A stretch of DNA of 64,000 nt, from the NCBI GenBank assembly GCA_035772735.1, contig JASDFA010000016.1:174907001-174971000 (forward strand). The letters are read 5' to 3'. The notes under the pieces are model-generated. The model ran no database searches. It saw only the letters and a program-made list of their open reading frames with translations, and was not told the DNA's origin. How positions within the stretch are numbered: position 1 is the first letter of the stretch; each line of letters opens with the position of its first letter. The position numbers and the translations under genes are program-made. The DNA is from Datura wrightii (Eukaryota > Streptophyta > Magnoliopsida > Solanales > Solanaceae). Of this stretch, positions 24,701 to 32,589 are shown in pieces.

Positions 24701-27700
24701 CATAGTTCCATTGTGATATAACAATATGTGATCTAGATTGAGCAACCTCAATACCCAAAAGATACTTCAATTTGCCCAAATCCTTAGTCTGGAAGTTCTG
24801 AAAAAAATATTGCTTTGAACTAGTGATACCATCCTAATCATTGCCAGTAATAATGACATCGTTAACATAAACCACCAAATAAATACACTGATTGAGAGTT
24901 GAATGTCGATAAAACATAGAGTGATCAACTTCACTATGAGTTATGCCAAACTCCTGAATAACTATGTTGATCTTACCAAACCAGTCGCCACGAGACAATT
25001 TGGACCATAAAGTGATCTACGCAATTGCCATACAAGAGAACTAAATTCCCCTCCCCTTGGGAACAAAACTAGGTGATTGCTCCATATAAACCTCATCTTA
25101 AAGGTCACCGTGGAGAAACATTTTCAATGTCCAACCGATAAAGAGCCAATGAAGAACAACCATGGAAAAAGGCATACGTTTTCTATCTTAGTCGGGGGAA
25201 GGGGAGAGTTTCACACTAATCAAGCCCAAATATCTGAGTACATTTTGGTAACAAGGTGAGTCTTAAGTCAATCAACTTGGCTGTCTGACCAACTTTGACT
25301 GCGTAAACCCAATGACAACCAATAGTAGATTTACCGGAAGGAAGAGGAACAAGCTTCCAAGTACCATTCGTATGTAAGACAAACATCTTGTCGATCATAG
25401 CCTGTTACCATCCTAGATGAGAAATTGCTTCACCGTAGACTTAGGGCTGGAAATAGATGACAAAAATGATACAAAGGCATAATGAGGTGATGATAGGAGT
25501 AGTTGCCCTCTGCGCACTTTGACCGGAGATGTAGAACTAATCATAAATTCCTCAAAAGTCAATGTAGGTAAGACCTCAAAGATATGAGGTTGATCAAAAG
25601 ATGTAAAGTAAGGTCGAGGCTATAAAAAGGTGATATTGGCTGACATAAGATACCGATGAAGATAAGGTGAGTCGCGACGATACCCCTTCTAAACTCGAGA
25701 ATAATCAAGAAAGACACTTGAGAGAATGAGGGGCTAATTTATCTTTCTAGAGGCGGGGGCTAAGTTATGAACATAACATGTGCTCTCAAAAACCCTAGGT
25801 GAAAGAGTATAGAGGTGACTGAGTAAACAATATTGAGTAAGGAATCTGATTTTGAATGAAAGATGAGGGCATTCGATTAATTAAGTAGCAAGACATGAGA
25901 ACTACATCGCCCCAAAAATGCAGCGAACATGGGATTGAATGAGGAGAATGCGAGCAATCTCGATGAGGTGTCTATCTTCCTCTCTGCTACCCTCTTCTTC
26001 TGGGGGGTGTAGGAATAAAATATTTGATGAATAATTCCATGTTGAGCCATAAACTACTGAAACTGGAAGGATAAGTATTCTGAAGTATTATCACTACAAA
26101 AAGTACAAATAAAACACCAAATTGATTTTGTATTTCAGCACAAAATCTCTTGAATGTAGAAAAGAACTCCGAACGATCTTTTATTAAGAAAATCCAAGTG
26201 CATCTCGCATAATCATCAATGAAAAACTAACAAAATATCATAATGAACTAATGAAAAAACAAACTTTGCACTACTCTCAGCACTACGTGGAAAGGTACCA
26301 CGGGTGTGTTTTATTAAGTTGACACGACTCAATCTAATGTGGACAGGCTAGACAAACTGCATACATTCTTTTATAACTTGAATAAACTCGGATGTTCCAA
26401 ATGCTTGTGAATCAAGTCTGGAGTATCTATAACTGGACATGTTGTAGAGGAATTAGGACAGGTAAGATAGTACAGGCCTTGTGATTCATCTCCTGTGCCA
26501 ATCGTCTGTCTCGTACTGCGGTCCTGCATAACAAAGGAATCATTGAGAAATATTGTTGCACAATTTAGGGCACGAGTCAAACTATTGACAGATGCAAGAT
26601 TAAAAGGACAACCAAGAACCTAAAGAATAGTGTTTAGAGTGACCGAGGATAGGAGATTAGCTTGTCCAACTCCTTTTGTTTTTGTTTAGATCCCATTGGC
26701 TAAAGTAACAACGCTATGAATAAATAATATTTGAAAAAGTGATTTATCACCAAAAATATGAACAGAAATGTTGGTGTCCACGACCCACAATCCAAGGGTA
26801 TTAGACTGTGAAACACGAGCAAAAGTATTAGGCTGAGCAATTGAGGCTGCTTGTGGAGATGTCTGCTTAATTGCTCGATATGGAAGGAACTCATTATATT
26901 CCTCTTCAGATAAAGAAAACGGCTAATTACCTGTTGTGTCTATCTGAGCAACATGAACATTCTTGGGTGGTCAACAAATGTAGAGAATACCAGACTTTAT
27001 GAGCATATGTCCAAGTCTATCACAATAACTGCCCTTAGGCCAGTTAGTTACTAAAATCTGATTATGAGTTATTAAATGGTAAGATGAATAAAAATTCTCA
27101 ATTGGAAGGCATGTTCCTAAAGGGCCCAATGAATTCCTAAGATCTTCTAAAACAACTTCGTTAATTCTTCACAGATTGGGATGTTCAATTTTCTTATCTT
27201 CCAATTAATGATTCTGAAGTAATCATGGGACTTGAATTTTCGACTCGCACATTCTTGGAGCCAAAAATGTCTAACCCGCAAGACATAATCCCAAAATATA
27301 ACGGAGAAGGTTGCCGAAAGGCGACAATTGCAAAAGAAGATTTGAAAAAGATGAGAGCCGTAATAGCTTCAGTTGAGGTCCTCAGTGAAAGAAAAGATCT
27401 GAAACACCACCGTATAACACAAATTCTGCTGGAAAAACGAATCTGACTATGGTGGAACCCTATTCCAGCGATTGGAATCTGCAGAAACTGGTAGGAACTG
27501 CTTGAAAAGGTTAGCAGCCTCAACTGAAAAGGAACAGATCGCAATAAAAGGTCGGAAAAGCAGTAAACTCATCGGAACTGCACTAGATATGAATTTGGTT
27601 GTCAGAACAGGTGTGTATCAGGTTGGAATGAGCAGCCGGAAAAGGTAGAAGAAGAATTTGACACAGCGAAAAGTGCTCACGTGCTCAGCGTGTGGAGCAG

Positions 27701-28632
27701 ACGCACCGCCAGCGACCTTGCTGTTTTGGCGCATGGGCGTCCCAGAAGAGTCGGATGCTAGAGGGGCTTATTGGGGATGTGCTCGCTTGCATTTTCTGGA
27801 CCTCGTGGTAGTGTTGGTTTTTGCACAACACTCATAAAAGAAGAGATGACACAAATTCAGCCCTAATGCTAACAGTTGCCGGAAATTGAAACATGGTGAC
27901 CTGTCTGACTGAGTTTTCTTTCCCGGATTTTTTCACCAATGCTGTGATGCCACGTGAGAAGAAAAGGCACGGGAAAATATTATTGAATTGTGTAAACTAC
28001 ATTATTGCAATCAGCCCTATTTATAGACATTACAATTCCATGTAGGACATTATATAATATATTCTAACATACTTTATGTGTGTATGTGTCCTCTGCTGGG
28101 GCTTAAGTTTGCTAAATTAGATTGACAAATCCACGCTGTTCAGACATAAAGAAACAATAGTTCTCCTTTCTGATGTTCATTCCCAACATAATCTTGTTGC
28201 TGAAATGTCTTCCCTTATGAGAGACAACTTGTTGAAATTTTTATCCCGGTTTCCTTTTCAATATGTATTTACAGTCACAAGAAACTACAGCCTATGCATA
28301 GGTGGCTGTGCCAGAAAATTTAACTGATGACGATGGCTTTCTACAAGAATGACCTAATTATTAAGGAAATATACAAACAACAGACATTTATTTAAATTCT
28401 GTGGTTAAGGTCGTCATGCTTTGTATTGTTGCAAATTCTGTATTTTGTATATCTAATCATTTATTCTGAGCCTCTAAATCCTTTTTCATATTTGTGCAGG
28501 ACTAATATATTGGAAGCACACGTTCAAGTGCTATCCCTTCTGAAAAAAGAATATACACCTGAGGATAGACAAGACCTTGTCAAGATGGTTTCAATGCAGG
28601 ATTTGGAAGCTAAACTAGATAGGCTTCTATAA
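738..28632 (+). CDS. COG3: Conserved oligomeric Golgi complex subunit 3 (5'-partial, 18 exons)
   Basis: COG3 belongs to lobe A of the COG tether (CATCHR family), a peripheral Golgi complex that captures retrograde intra-Golgi vesicles. Exons read from splice sites: 738-823, 1072-1138, 1304-1366, 1462-1563, 1718-1822, 1951-2043, 2642-2730, 6365-6584, 8149-8235, 8911-9027, 9112-9144, 9275-9361, 9439-9501, 11193-11309, 14964-15056, 21840-21962, 22182-22282, 28500-28632 (stop TAA). Together they give 1,779 nt, 592 residues, with consistent phases and no internal stop. Recognisable family stretches are LLKRLDECISYVESNPQYAE (exons 1-2), RQLQSRALGMIRS (exons 2-3), HLLILREQ/IAPFDIEF (exons 12-13) and VTKVTAVKVALSGNQNQK (exons 15-16). 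Plant COG3 is near 780 residues, so roughly 190 N-terminal residues lie upstream of the window. Exon sizes are small and ordinary. Introns 7, 14, 15 and 17 are expanded to 3.6-6.8 kb by transposons. Identity is very sure; exon ends are inferred without transcript data. Confidence 0.95.
2842..2871 (+). repeat. T16-G14 homopolymer junction
   Basis: Sixteen T followed directly by fourteen G in COG3 intron 7. Reading frames called across it are low complexity and not genes. A G-rich tract also lies at 2191-2210 in intron 6 (runs of 2, 5, 5 and 5 G). Confidence 0.9.
3500..3592 (+). mobile_element. 5'-truncated tRNA-derived SINE fragment
   Basis: Aligns by eye with the 3' half of the intact SINE at 10677-10890. 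Shared pieces include a tatttaagtggagaa-like start, a cattatctac core and a final cgggatttct-like segment. The tRNA-like head is missing and the copy has diverged clearly more than the later one, so it is an older insertion of the same family in COG3 intron 7. Confidence 0.6.
3903..4512 (+). repeat. Degenerate GGT/GGTGAT trinucleotide repeat region
   Basis: Two blocks (about 3903-4215 and 4400-4510) consist of imperfect tggtggtgatggt-type units, strongly G+T biased on the + strand, separated by ordinary sequence. No long open frame is supported. It looks like an old expanded microsatellite inside COG3 intron 7. Confidence 0.8.
4622..4845 (+). mobile_element. Dispersed Solanaceae repeat with ggtctggggagggcaga core
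   Basis: The stretch starts with acaacaacatacctagtata and continues through ggtctggggagggcaga, then gagacagagagattgttttc and gaaagaccctcgtctcaag. I recognise this order from a very common repeat of Solanaceae genomes. The family name and class are not certain from sequence alone. It sits in COG3 intron 7. Confidence 0.6.
5970..6234. mobile_element. Stowaway-like MITE (Tc1/mariner type)
   Basis: The left end ctccctccgtctcatttta and the right end taaaatggggacaaaggaag are imperfect inverted repeats of the classic Stowaway terminus. They are flanked by TA on both sides (5968-5969 and 6235-6236), the expected target duplication. The element is 265 bp and non-coding. Near its right end a unit of about 31 bp that includes the terminal repeat is present twice in tandem. 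It sits about 130 bp upstream of COG3 exon 8. Confidence 0.75.
6850..7119 (+). repeat. Three tandem copies of a ~90-bp unit
   Basis: Units begin at about 6850, 6936 and 7029 with cattt(a/c)tactcaaacataag and share gtatatactgttgtccaata and a ttgttctcttagctgc end. Unit 1 lacks a few bases present in units 2 and 3. Units 2 and 3 are nearly identical, so the last duplication is recent. Located in COG3 intron 8. Confidence 0.9.
7840..7942 (+). mobile_element. 3' tail of an RTE-type LINE or a dependent SINE
   Basis: Contains gattcatatagctggcctc, aactagttcggactgaggca and a terminal tagttgttgtt repeat. This order is typical of the 3' end of plant RTE-clade LINEs and the SINEs that copy that tail. 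There is no coding part. Located in COG3 intron 8. Confidence 0.5.
9362..9438 (+). other. GC-AG intron between COG3 exons 12 and 13
   Basis: Exon 12 ends ..CTGAGGGAGCAG and is followed by gcaggt; the acceptor is ccttccag before ATTGCCCC. Using the GC donor joins REQ to IAPFDIEF in frame. The nearby GT four bases later would shift the frame. Every other intron of both genes in this window can be read as GT-AG. Confidence 0.8.
10677..10890 (+). mobile_element. Intact tRNA-derived SINE with 11-bp target duplication
   Basis: The head resembles a tRNA promoter: an A-box-like tggtctaatagtaag and a B-box-like gagttcgaaccc at about 10750. The body runs to an A-rich tail at 10879-10890. The direct repeat agattgtctaa lies immediately on both sides (10666-10676 and 10891-10901), which fixes the borders. 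About 214 bp, in COG3 intron 13. This is not a working tRNA gene, since no cloverleaf can be formed beyond the boxes. Confidence 0.85.
10826..11107 (+). repeat. ~140-bp tandem duplication of the SINE 3' part plus its flank
   Basis: Unit 1 (10826-10970) and unit 2 (10971 to about 11107) share ctgagctt(c/t)ga, cgtgcataactgatcctcgg, agattgtctaatctcatctc and a cctattctgtagtgg block. The unit carries the SINE tail, the target-site repeat and the adjoining host DNA, so the duplication happened after the SINE landed. Unit 2 ends about 85 bp before exon 14. Confidence 0.85.
11829..13660 (-). mobile_element. 5'-truncated L1-type LINE (RT C-terminal half and zf-RVT)
   Basis: On the - strand the order is Q-G-D-P-L-S-P (RT motif), HLLYADDTLLLC (catalytic YADD), GLKINLGKSS, LGMPLGARYK, then GGRVILINSVLDSLPTYLMS and FLWEGNKDKR (13203-12805), then a zf-RVT/RNase H-like tail (12753-11959) with CMCNREAESSSHLFLHC and the IWKERNDRCFED signature. 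The 3' end is near a T8 run at 11830, the poly(A) on the element strand. Frames are broken between segments. The endonuclease and the first half of RT are absent, as expected after 5' truncation. It lies antisense in COG3 intron 14. Confidence 0.9.
13660..14022. mobile_element. MITE-like element abutting the LINE 5' end
   Basis: The right end reads caagccaaacgacccc followed by TAA, matching the GGGGTCGTTTGG termini of TWA-target (PIF/Harbinger, Tourist-like) MITEs. The left part has ctaatcttgggataag and ttatcccaggattaa, which mirror the interior near the right end. The left terminal repeat itself is missing and the LINE begins there, so the element is truncated. Confidence 0.6.
15424..15660 (+). 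repeat. ~121-bp tandem duplication
   Basis: Unit 1 from 15424 and unit 2 from about 15546 share ttttttgttttataact, a gccatttgaaacag-like piece, agaaaaca and a (t)taacggacaccagg-like end. A third, partial copy of the distal half (ggggataggacagggcggga) follows the SINE at about 15806. Located in COG3 intron 15. Confidence 0.8.
15680..15806 (+). mobile_element. Solanaceae SINE (acccggtacttgtg family)
   Basis: Carries agttacccggtacttgtgct, gggaggtagcaagtacccc, gaaattagttgaggtgcatg and caccatggttatttaaaaaa, in the order of a SINE family common in Solanaceae. A second copy lies at 48261-48382 in the opposite orientation. The A-rich end is at 15800-15806. Confidence 0.7.
15842..15868 (+). other. 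Canonical G-quadruplex motif on the COG3 sense strand
   Basis: Five runs of 3-6 G separated by single bases (gggcgggaggggtgggggg, then tggggg). This satisfies the usual four-run quadruplex pattern on the non-template strand of COG3 intron 15. Confidence 0.7.
16159..16246. repeat. Near-perfect ~88-nt inverted repeat (hairpin)
   Basis: The left arm 16159-16196 and right arm 16206-16246 pair over about 35 bases with one small bulge and a 9-nt loop. The best part is gaaagcacatctt against aagatgtgctttc. A second small palindrome (tctagagagagaag / cttctctctaga) lies at 16322-16353. It could be a fold-back MITE remnant or a small-RNA precursor; nothing shows expression. Confidence 0.7.
16700..18000 (-). 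mobile_element. Degenerate LINE fragment (RT C-terminal region)
   Basis: On the - strand, 17989-17753 reads MWEGNSQSHKFHL...PRVILPKAWW and 17811-17584 reads HGTGPLKYISKFWEEFQQN. Both match the FLWEGN..KFHLV..W..V and FW...W core of plant L1 elements. A 57-bp stretch is duplicated in tandem at about 17719-17830. The rest towards 16700 is frame-broken, and I place its end only roughly. Confidence 0.65.
19247..19261 (+). repeat. Poly-G tract (G15)
   Basis: Fifteen consecutive G followed by cggggacgg, in COG3 intron 15. A G11 tract lies at 18652-18662 in the same intron. Both are in the LINE remnant and on the COG3 sense strand. Confidence 0.9.
20008..20818 (+). mobile_element. Tourist-like (PIF/Harbinger) MITE, copy A
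   Basis: Ends are gggaccgtttggttac and gtaaccaaatgacccc, inverted repeats of each other with two mismatches. TTA flanks both sides (20005-20007 and 20819-20821), the TWA target duplication of PIF/Harbinger elements. The interior of 811 bp is AT-rich with repeated gtataaaattaatacatgaa subrepeats and no ORF. It is inserted in the LINE endonuclease. Copy B at 22365-23205 is the same family in opposite orientation. Confidence 0.88.
21565..21594 (+). other. G-quadruplex motif 245 bp before COG3 exon 16
   Basis: Runs of 5, 4, 4 and 12 G separated by t, t and tgc. This is a textbook four-run quadruplex pattern with very short loops on the non-template strand of COG3 intron 15, between MITE copy A and exon 16. 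Confidence 0.8.
22365..23205 (-). mobile_element. Tourist-like (PIF/Harbinger) MITE, copy B
   Basis: Ends are gggccgtttggttattgg and ctgtaaccaaacggcccc, with TAA on both sides (22362-22364 and 23206-23208). 841 bp, no ORF, with an (AT)n run at about 22840-22862. Its left end matches the reverse complement of the right end of copy A, and its right end the reverse complement of the left end of A, so the two copies form an inverted pair around COG3 exons 16-17. It is inserted at the edge of the copia 3' LTR remnant. Confidence 0.88.
23209..28069 (-). mobile_element. Degenerate Ty1/copia retrotransposon, antisense in COG3 intron 17
   Basis: On the - strand in order: 5' LTR (27955-28069), a weak gag end with a C-x2-D..GH zinc-knuckle relic near 27020, a protease relic at about 26800 whose DSGAS site has become D-T-N-I-S, a GAG-pre-integrase part (26580-26371: SFVMQDRSTRQTIGTG), integrase remnants, an RT start NGTWKLVPLPSGKS (25380-25216), RT motif YVNDVIITGND near 24850 (YVDD changed to YVND), and an RNase H tail DCHFVREKI and SKDQLADIFT. 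No frame is intact. The 3' LTR remnant is at 23209-23312. Large enough to have been a full autonomous copy once. Confidence 0.88.
27955..28069 (-). repeat. Copia 5' LTR (115 bp) with adjacent primer-binding site
   Basis: On the - strand it begins TGTTAGAATAT, has a TATA box ctataaataggg and ends ..TTCTTCTCA. Two bases further is tggcatcacagc (27952-27941), which differs at two positions from tggtatcagagc, the initiator-Met tRNA primer site of copia elements. The matching 3' LTR piece is at 23209-23312, where cacaattcaataatatttt is shared. Confidence 0.7.
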
Positions 28633-30269
28633 TGAGCTTCCGCTATAGAAACTTATCATTTAGTGGTTATCATAAAAGCTTCTACGATGAGCTTCCAAAT
28701 CAGTGCTTTCTTCAACTCCGACTTCTGTGATCCAGAATTTATAGTTGTGGAGGTTTGGGGAACTTTTTGGCATGGCAGAAGGTTTTAACGCTGGTGCAAT
28801 TGATATACATATACATTGATCCTATGGTGATTATAGACCATACATGTAAAGAGTTGGCTTGGGGGATTTGTTGTTATATGAGGAATTTCCCATTGGTTCG
28901 TGCAGGCCGTGAACAGAGTTATGCATCACTCTTTTTGCTGTGGTAACATTCAATTCACGGTAGTAGCTAGCAAGTAAATTTGAATTATTTAGGCTTTGCA
29001 CTACTGGTGTCAGATTTGGGGTTTTCATTACCTTGGTTATTTCAAATTTCTTCTCGTAAGCCTGTAATCGTCTCTCTGTTGACGTGGATCCAAGATTTTA
29101 CTGCCAGTAGGTTAATTTTACGACTTCCTCTTTTTTTGTTTGATTGCCATAAAAAACAGAAATTTTTGGAACATATGATCTAAACATATTAAAACATCTG
29201 TTGGCTTAAATTTTGTGATTTTAAAAATGTTATAACATTTTGTATTAGCTATAATAGACTTCAATGAGTTGGGATGTAGAAGTAAAAGCCCTAAACTTTA
29301 AATCCTAACCTAATTTTGTAATTGGATTGAAGTATTTGATGGTGTCCGACAATCAGTGAAAGACACATTTCAGTACTGTTCTGTGATTCAATTTTCCTCT
29401 TCAATGGTATGGTATCTCATACAAGGATTTGAAGGTATTTAGCCAGTTTATATTTCTATCTTCCCTCTTCTTGCTTTACAAATAAGCCCTCGTCTAAGAA
29501 ATTACCCCTTAGGAAAGGTTAATCGTATTAGGCCTTTTAATCAATCATCATCAAAACAAACTTCTCATTGAGAGAATTTATGTATTTACGTGAGAATTTT
29601 CTTTTATTTTGATGCTCCAAAAATAATTATTCGAATTCCTCATTCTCTTTTGCCTGCGAATAGGCTGTGTAAGCTCATGTGCATATTTTTCTTTTCTACT
29701 TTTGTCTTTTTCTTTTTTAAATATAAAAATAAATATAATAGCTAATTATTTTTAAATTAATAAAAATATAAAAAATTATATGATTAGACTACAAGGAGTA
29801 ATTAAAAGAATATTAAAGTCACTTACTTATCTATTAATATCAAAATTTGTTCATTTATTTTTACCCCAAATCACTATCCTTTAATTTTTTTTTCACCCTG
29901 ATTTCATACTTAATTTTGGCTCTTTCTTTCTTTACTTTTTTTTCTCCGTTCATTTTCTTTTTTAATTTCTTTACTTCTTCTCCTTTTTCTTTCTTTTCTC
30001 CTTTTCTTTTTTGTCGTTTTTATCTTTTTTTCCTTTTCTTTTTACAAATCATATTATTCTTCATTTTTATTTTTTTAAACCATGATCTAATTTCATACTC
30101 AAGAAAAAGAAAACAGAAATAAAAAACAAAGGAGTAAAATGATTTATTTATTTATTTTTCTAATTTCATTTAATTATATCTGTTAAATTTTTTTCTTGTT
30201 AATCTAATTTTATTCACTTTTCTTTTTTGCTCTTTCTTTTTAATTTCTGATAATTTTCATTGAGGTCTA

Positions 30270-30622
30270 CTTCAGTTCTTCAATAGGACACTCTTAGTCA
30301 TTTATGATACCATCATAATATATTTATATACTGGTAGATATTATTAAGAACTGCTTCAATCCGTCAATGAGACACTCCTCATGATACCCACATTATTATG
30401 CCATTGCAGTATATTTAAATATTCATATACTGACGTGGTATCATAGAGATATATTTCAATCCTTCAATAAAACACTCCTTAGTCATTCATGATACCATCA
30501 CAATATATAGATATGCTGATATATACTGACCTGGTATCATAAAGGCATGTTGATATGTCTCAATGCTTCAATAAGACACTTTTCAATCATTTATAATACC
30601 ACCTCAATATATTTTATATGTA
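30270..30622 (+). repeat. Four degenerate ~95-bp tandem units
   Basis: Units start at about 30275, 30361, 30461 and 30565 with (c)ttcaat(a/g)(a/g)gacac, followed by gtcattcatgatacca and a later tgac(g/c)tggtatcat. The tgataccatca and tggtatcat elements inside a unit are partly complementary, so each unit can form a small hairpin. Confidence 0.8.
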
Positions 30623-31374
30623 ACAGTTTGTATACTTTTCCCTTTTTTGCTTACGAGGAAATGGTGTCAAATAAGATTTGCATGATGCAAATATTTGTCC
30701 TCCATGGTTCCCTATATCGAGCAGTTTCGCCTAGACTGGGAGTTCGGCACCCGTTTTGCAGACATTACTGGAGGCCAATAAGGACGAATTGACACAAAGA
30801 GAAAGGTGTTAATGTAACCAACAACTTAGCCACAAAAAGTTAAAAACAACAAGAAGAAAGACATTAACTTTGATTTTCTTTTTCCTACCATGAGAAATGT
30901 TTAGAAGGTACTACTAGGATGATTGACTCTTAGGTTCTGGAATATGAAAAGATTATTGATGGGAGTAAAGTAAAAAAAATTTATTATTCAGCCAAAGACG
31001 TCTGGAAGTGTATCCACCCTACGGGACATGATTTTGAGAATTCAAATAGCCTAATAGTGCAAGAGTAATCTTGGTAACCGCAGTTCTGCCTAATCAAGTT
31101 TTTGCCCCGATTATTTCTAACCACATTCGTGGTTGTCTTTTAAGTTTTATCTGTTAAACGAATGATCTTAAATTTTTAATCTTACAGTTCATTTAAAAAA
31201 AAATTATGTCTAAAATATCCTTTGTTATGGGTTAATTTCTTTAGGCAAATCTTTTAGAGAATATTTATCTGAAAACATTAATTAAGTGCTATTTAATTTG
31301 CAAAACATCCTTTTACTCTTAATATTTTTAAAAGAACCTTCTCGGACATAAATTAACCCTAAAGAGCACAAGTT

Positions 31375-31615
31375 ATTGTTGTTGAACTTATGCTCATATC
31401 ACAAATTCATAGTTTATGCTATTGAATTTATGTCTCAAACACCAATTTATTCATGCTACTGAATTTATACCCCATACAACAATTCATTCATACTGCTGAA
31501 TCTATGCCTCAGACACAAATTTATGCTGCTGAATTTATGACCCAAATACAAATTTATGCTATTGGACTTGTACCTCCAACATAAGATTCATGCTGTTATA
31601 TTTATATCATACTAC
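31375..31615 (+). repeat. ~45-bp minisatellite-like repeats
   Basis: Five to six degenerate units of a pattern close to gctgaatttatgcctcagac followed by acaaattcat. Spacing varies from about 35 to 50 bp. Intergenic, with no coding frame. Confidence 0.7.
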
Positions 31616-32308
31616 TACACTTAAGCTTGATGCATAAATTATATGAATGCCATGAGACATAACATGTGCCAAAATTTGTGCCTTACAATTTTTTATTAGT
31701 ACTACTGTTAGAATTATCACTTAAACAGTCGAATAAATTTAAAGACCATAAATTTGAGAGACAAAAAATTTAAAATCACTTCAAAATAAACGCATTCATG
31801 TGAATGACCCCTGCCGAATCCCACTCTCAAACTTCTCAAAGGACAGTTTGCCCAATGTCTAATTTTTCTCTCCTCCACTGTCGCTAAAAAGGGAAAACTG
31901 TTAAATGCAGCTCGTTTACTTCCTCCAGTTGCCAGGAAAAATTGAGACTTCTAAACTTGAAATTTCTGAATATTTTGCAAGTAGAAAGCACATAACAATT
32001 CATCCAAATATACAGAGTGCAAAATAGGAAGGGGGCAAAGTATTGCAACAAGTACTACTTATTGCATAGGTACTTCATAAATCAAAATGTCAGGCGTGCA
32101 GTAAATTCCAATAGCATCTAATTGTAGGACTCTGTAACTAGATGAAATTGTGTTCCTTCCTACTGCTACCACGGCAGCCATTTTCAAAACCATCGCACTC
32201 TCACGGAAACACATGAATATACCAAGAGCTTCCATTGGGAATCAGAATGGTGGTATCAAGTTACTGAAAAAAGGAAAACCAACCTCTCAGACAATCCACT
32301 GGGGACCC

Positions 32309-32314
32309 TTTATT
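32309..32314 (-). terminator. Candidate poly(A) signal for FAB1
   Basis: AATAAA on the - strand about 275 nt downstream of the FAB1 stop codon. This is a plausible distance for a plant 3' UTR, but the motif alone is weak evidence. Confidence 0.4.
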
Positions 32315-32589
32315 CATATCGAACCATAGAGAAAAAAGAAAATGAAGAAAGACTATTGTCTGTACAAGAGCTTAGAATATAGCTGCGGGAATGCCCAAAA
32401 AATAAAAAATTCTTTGGGTGGGAATAACTCCCTGCGGTACTGCTTTCAACAAACAAAAATAACCCTAATGATAAAGCAACTACCCCACATTCCTGCACAA
32501 AATATACAAAACTTGATGGCATATGGAAGGTTGGATAGAATTATACCAAGACCAGTCGGGGCAAATTTTCTGCACCGATACATAACATA

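Larger units (their letters stand above)
28633..32589. other. Convergent intergenic region between COG3 and FAB1
   Basis: Holds the 3' UTR of COG3 at its left and that of FAB1 at its right. I see no further gene. The middle (about 29650-30240) is extremely T-rich; frames in it are low-complexity Phe/Ser/Leu runs. Two tandem-repeat blocks are listed separately. Confidence 0.75.

Noticed and set aside
29847..30122. 91-codon + frame of mostly Phe/Ser/Leu
   Set aside because: It is a translation of a T-rich low-complexity stretch; no domain and no conserved start.
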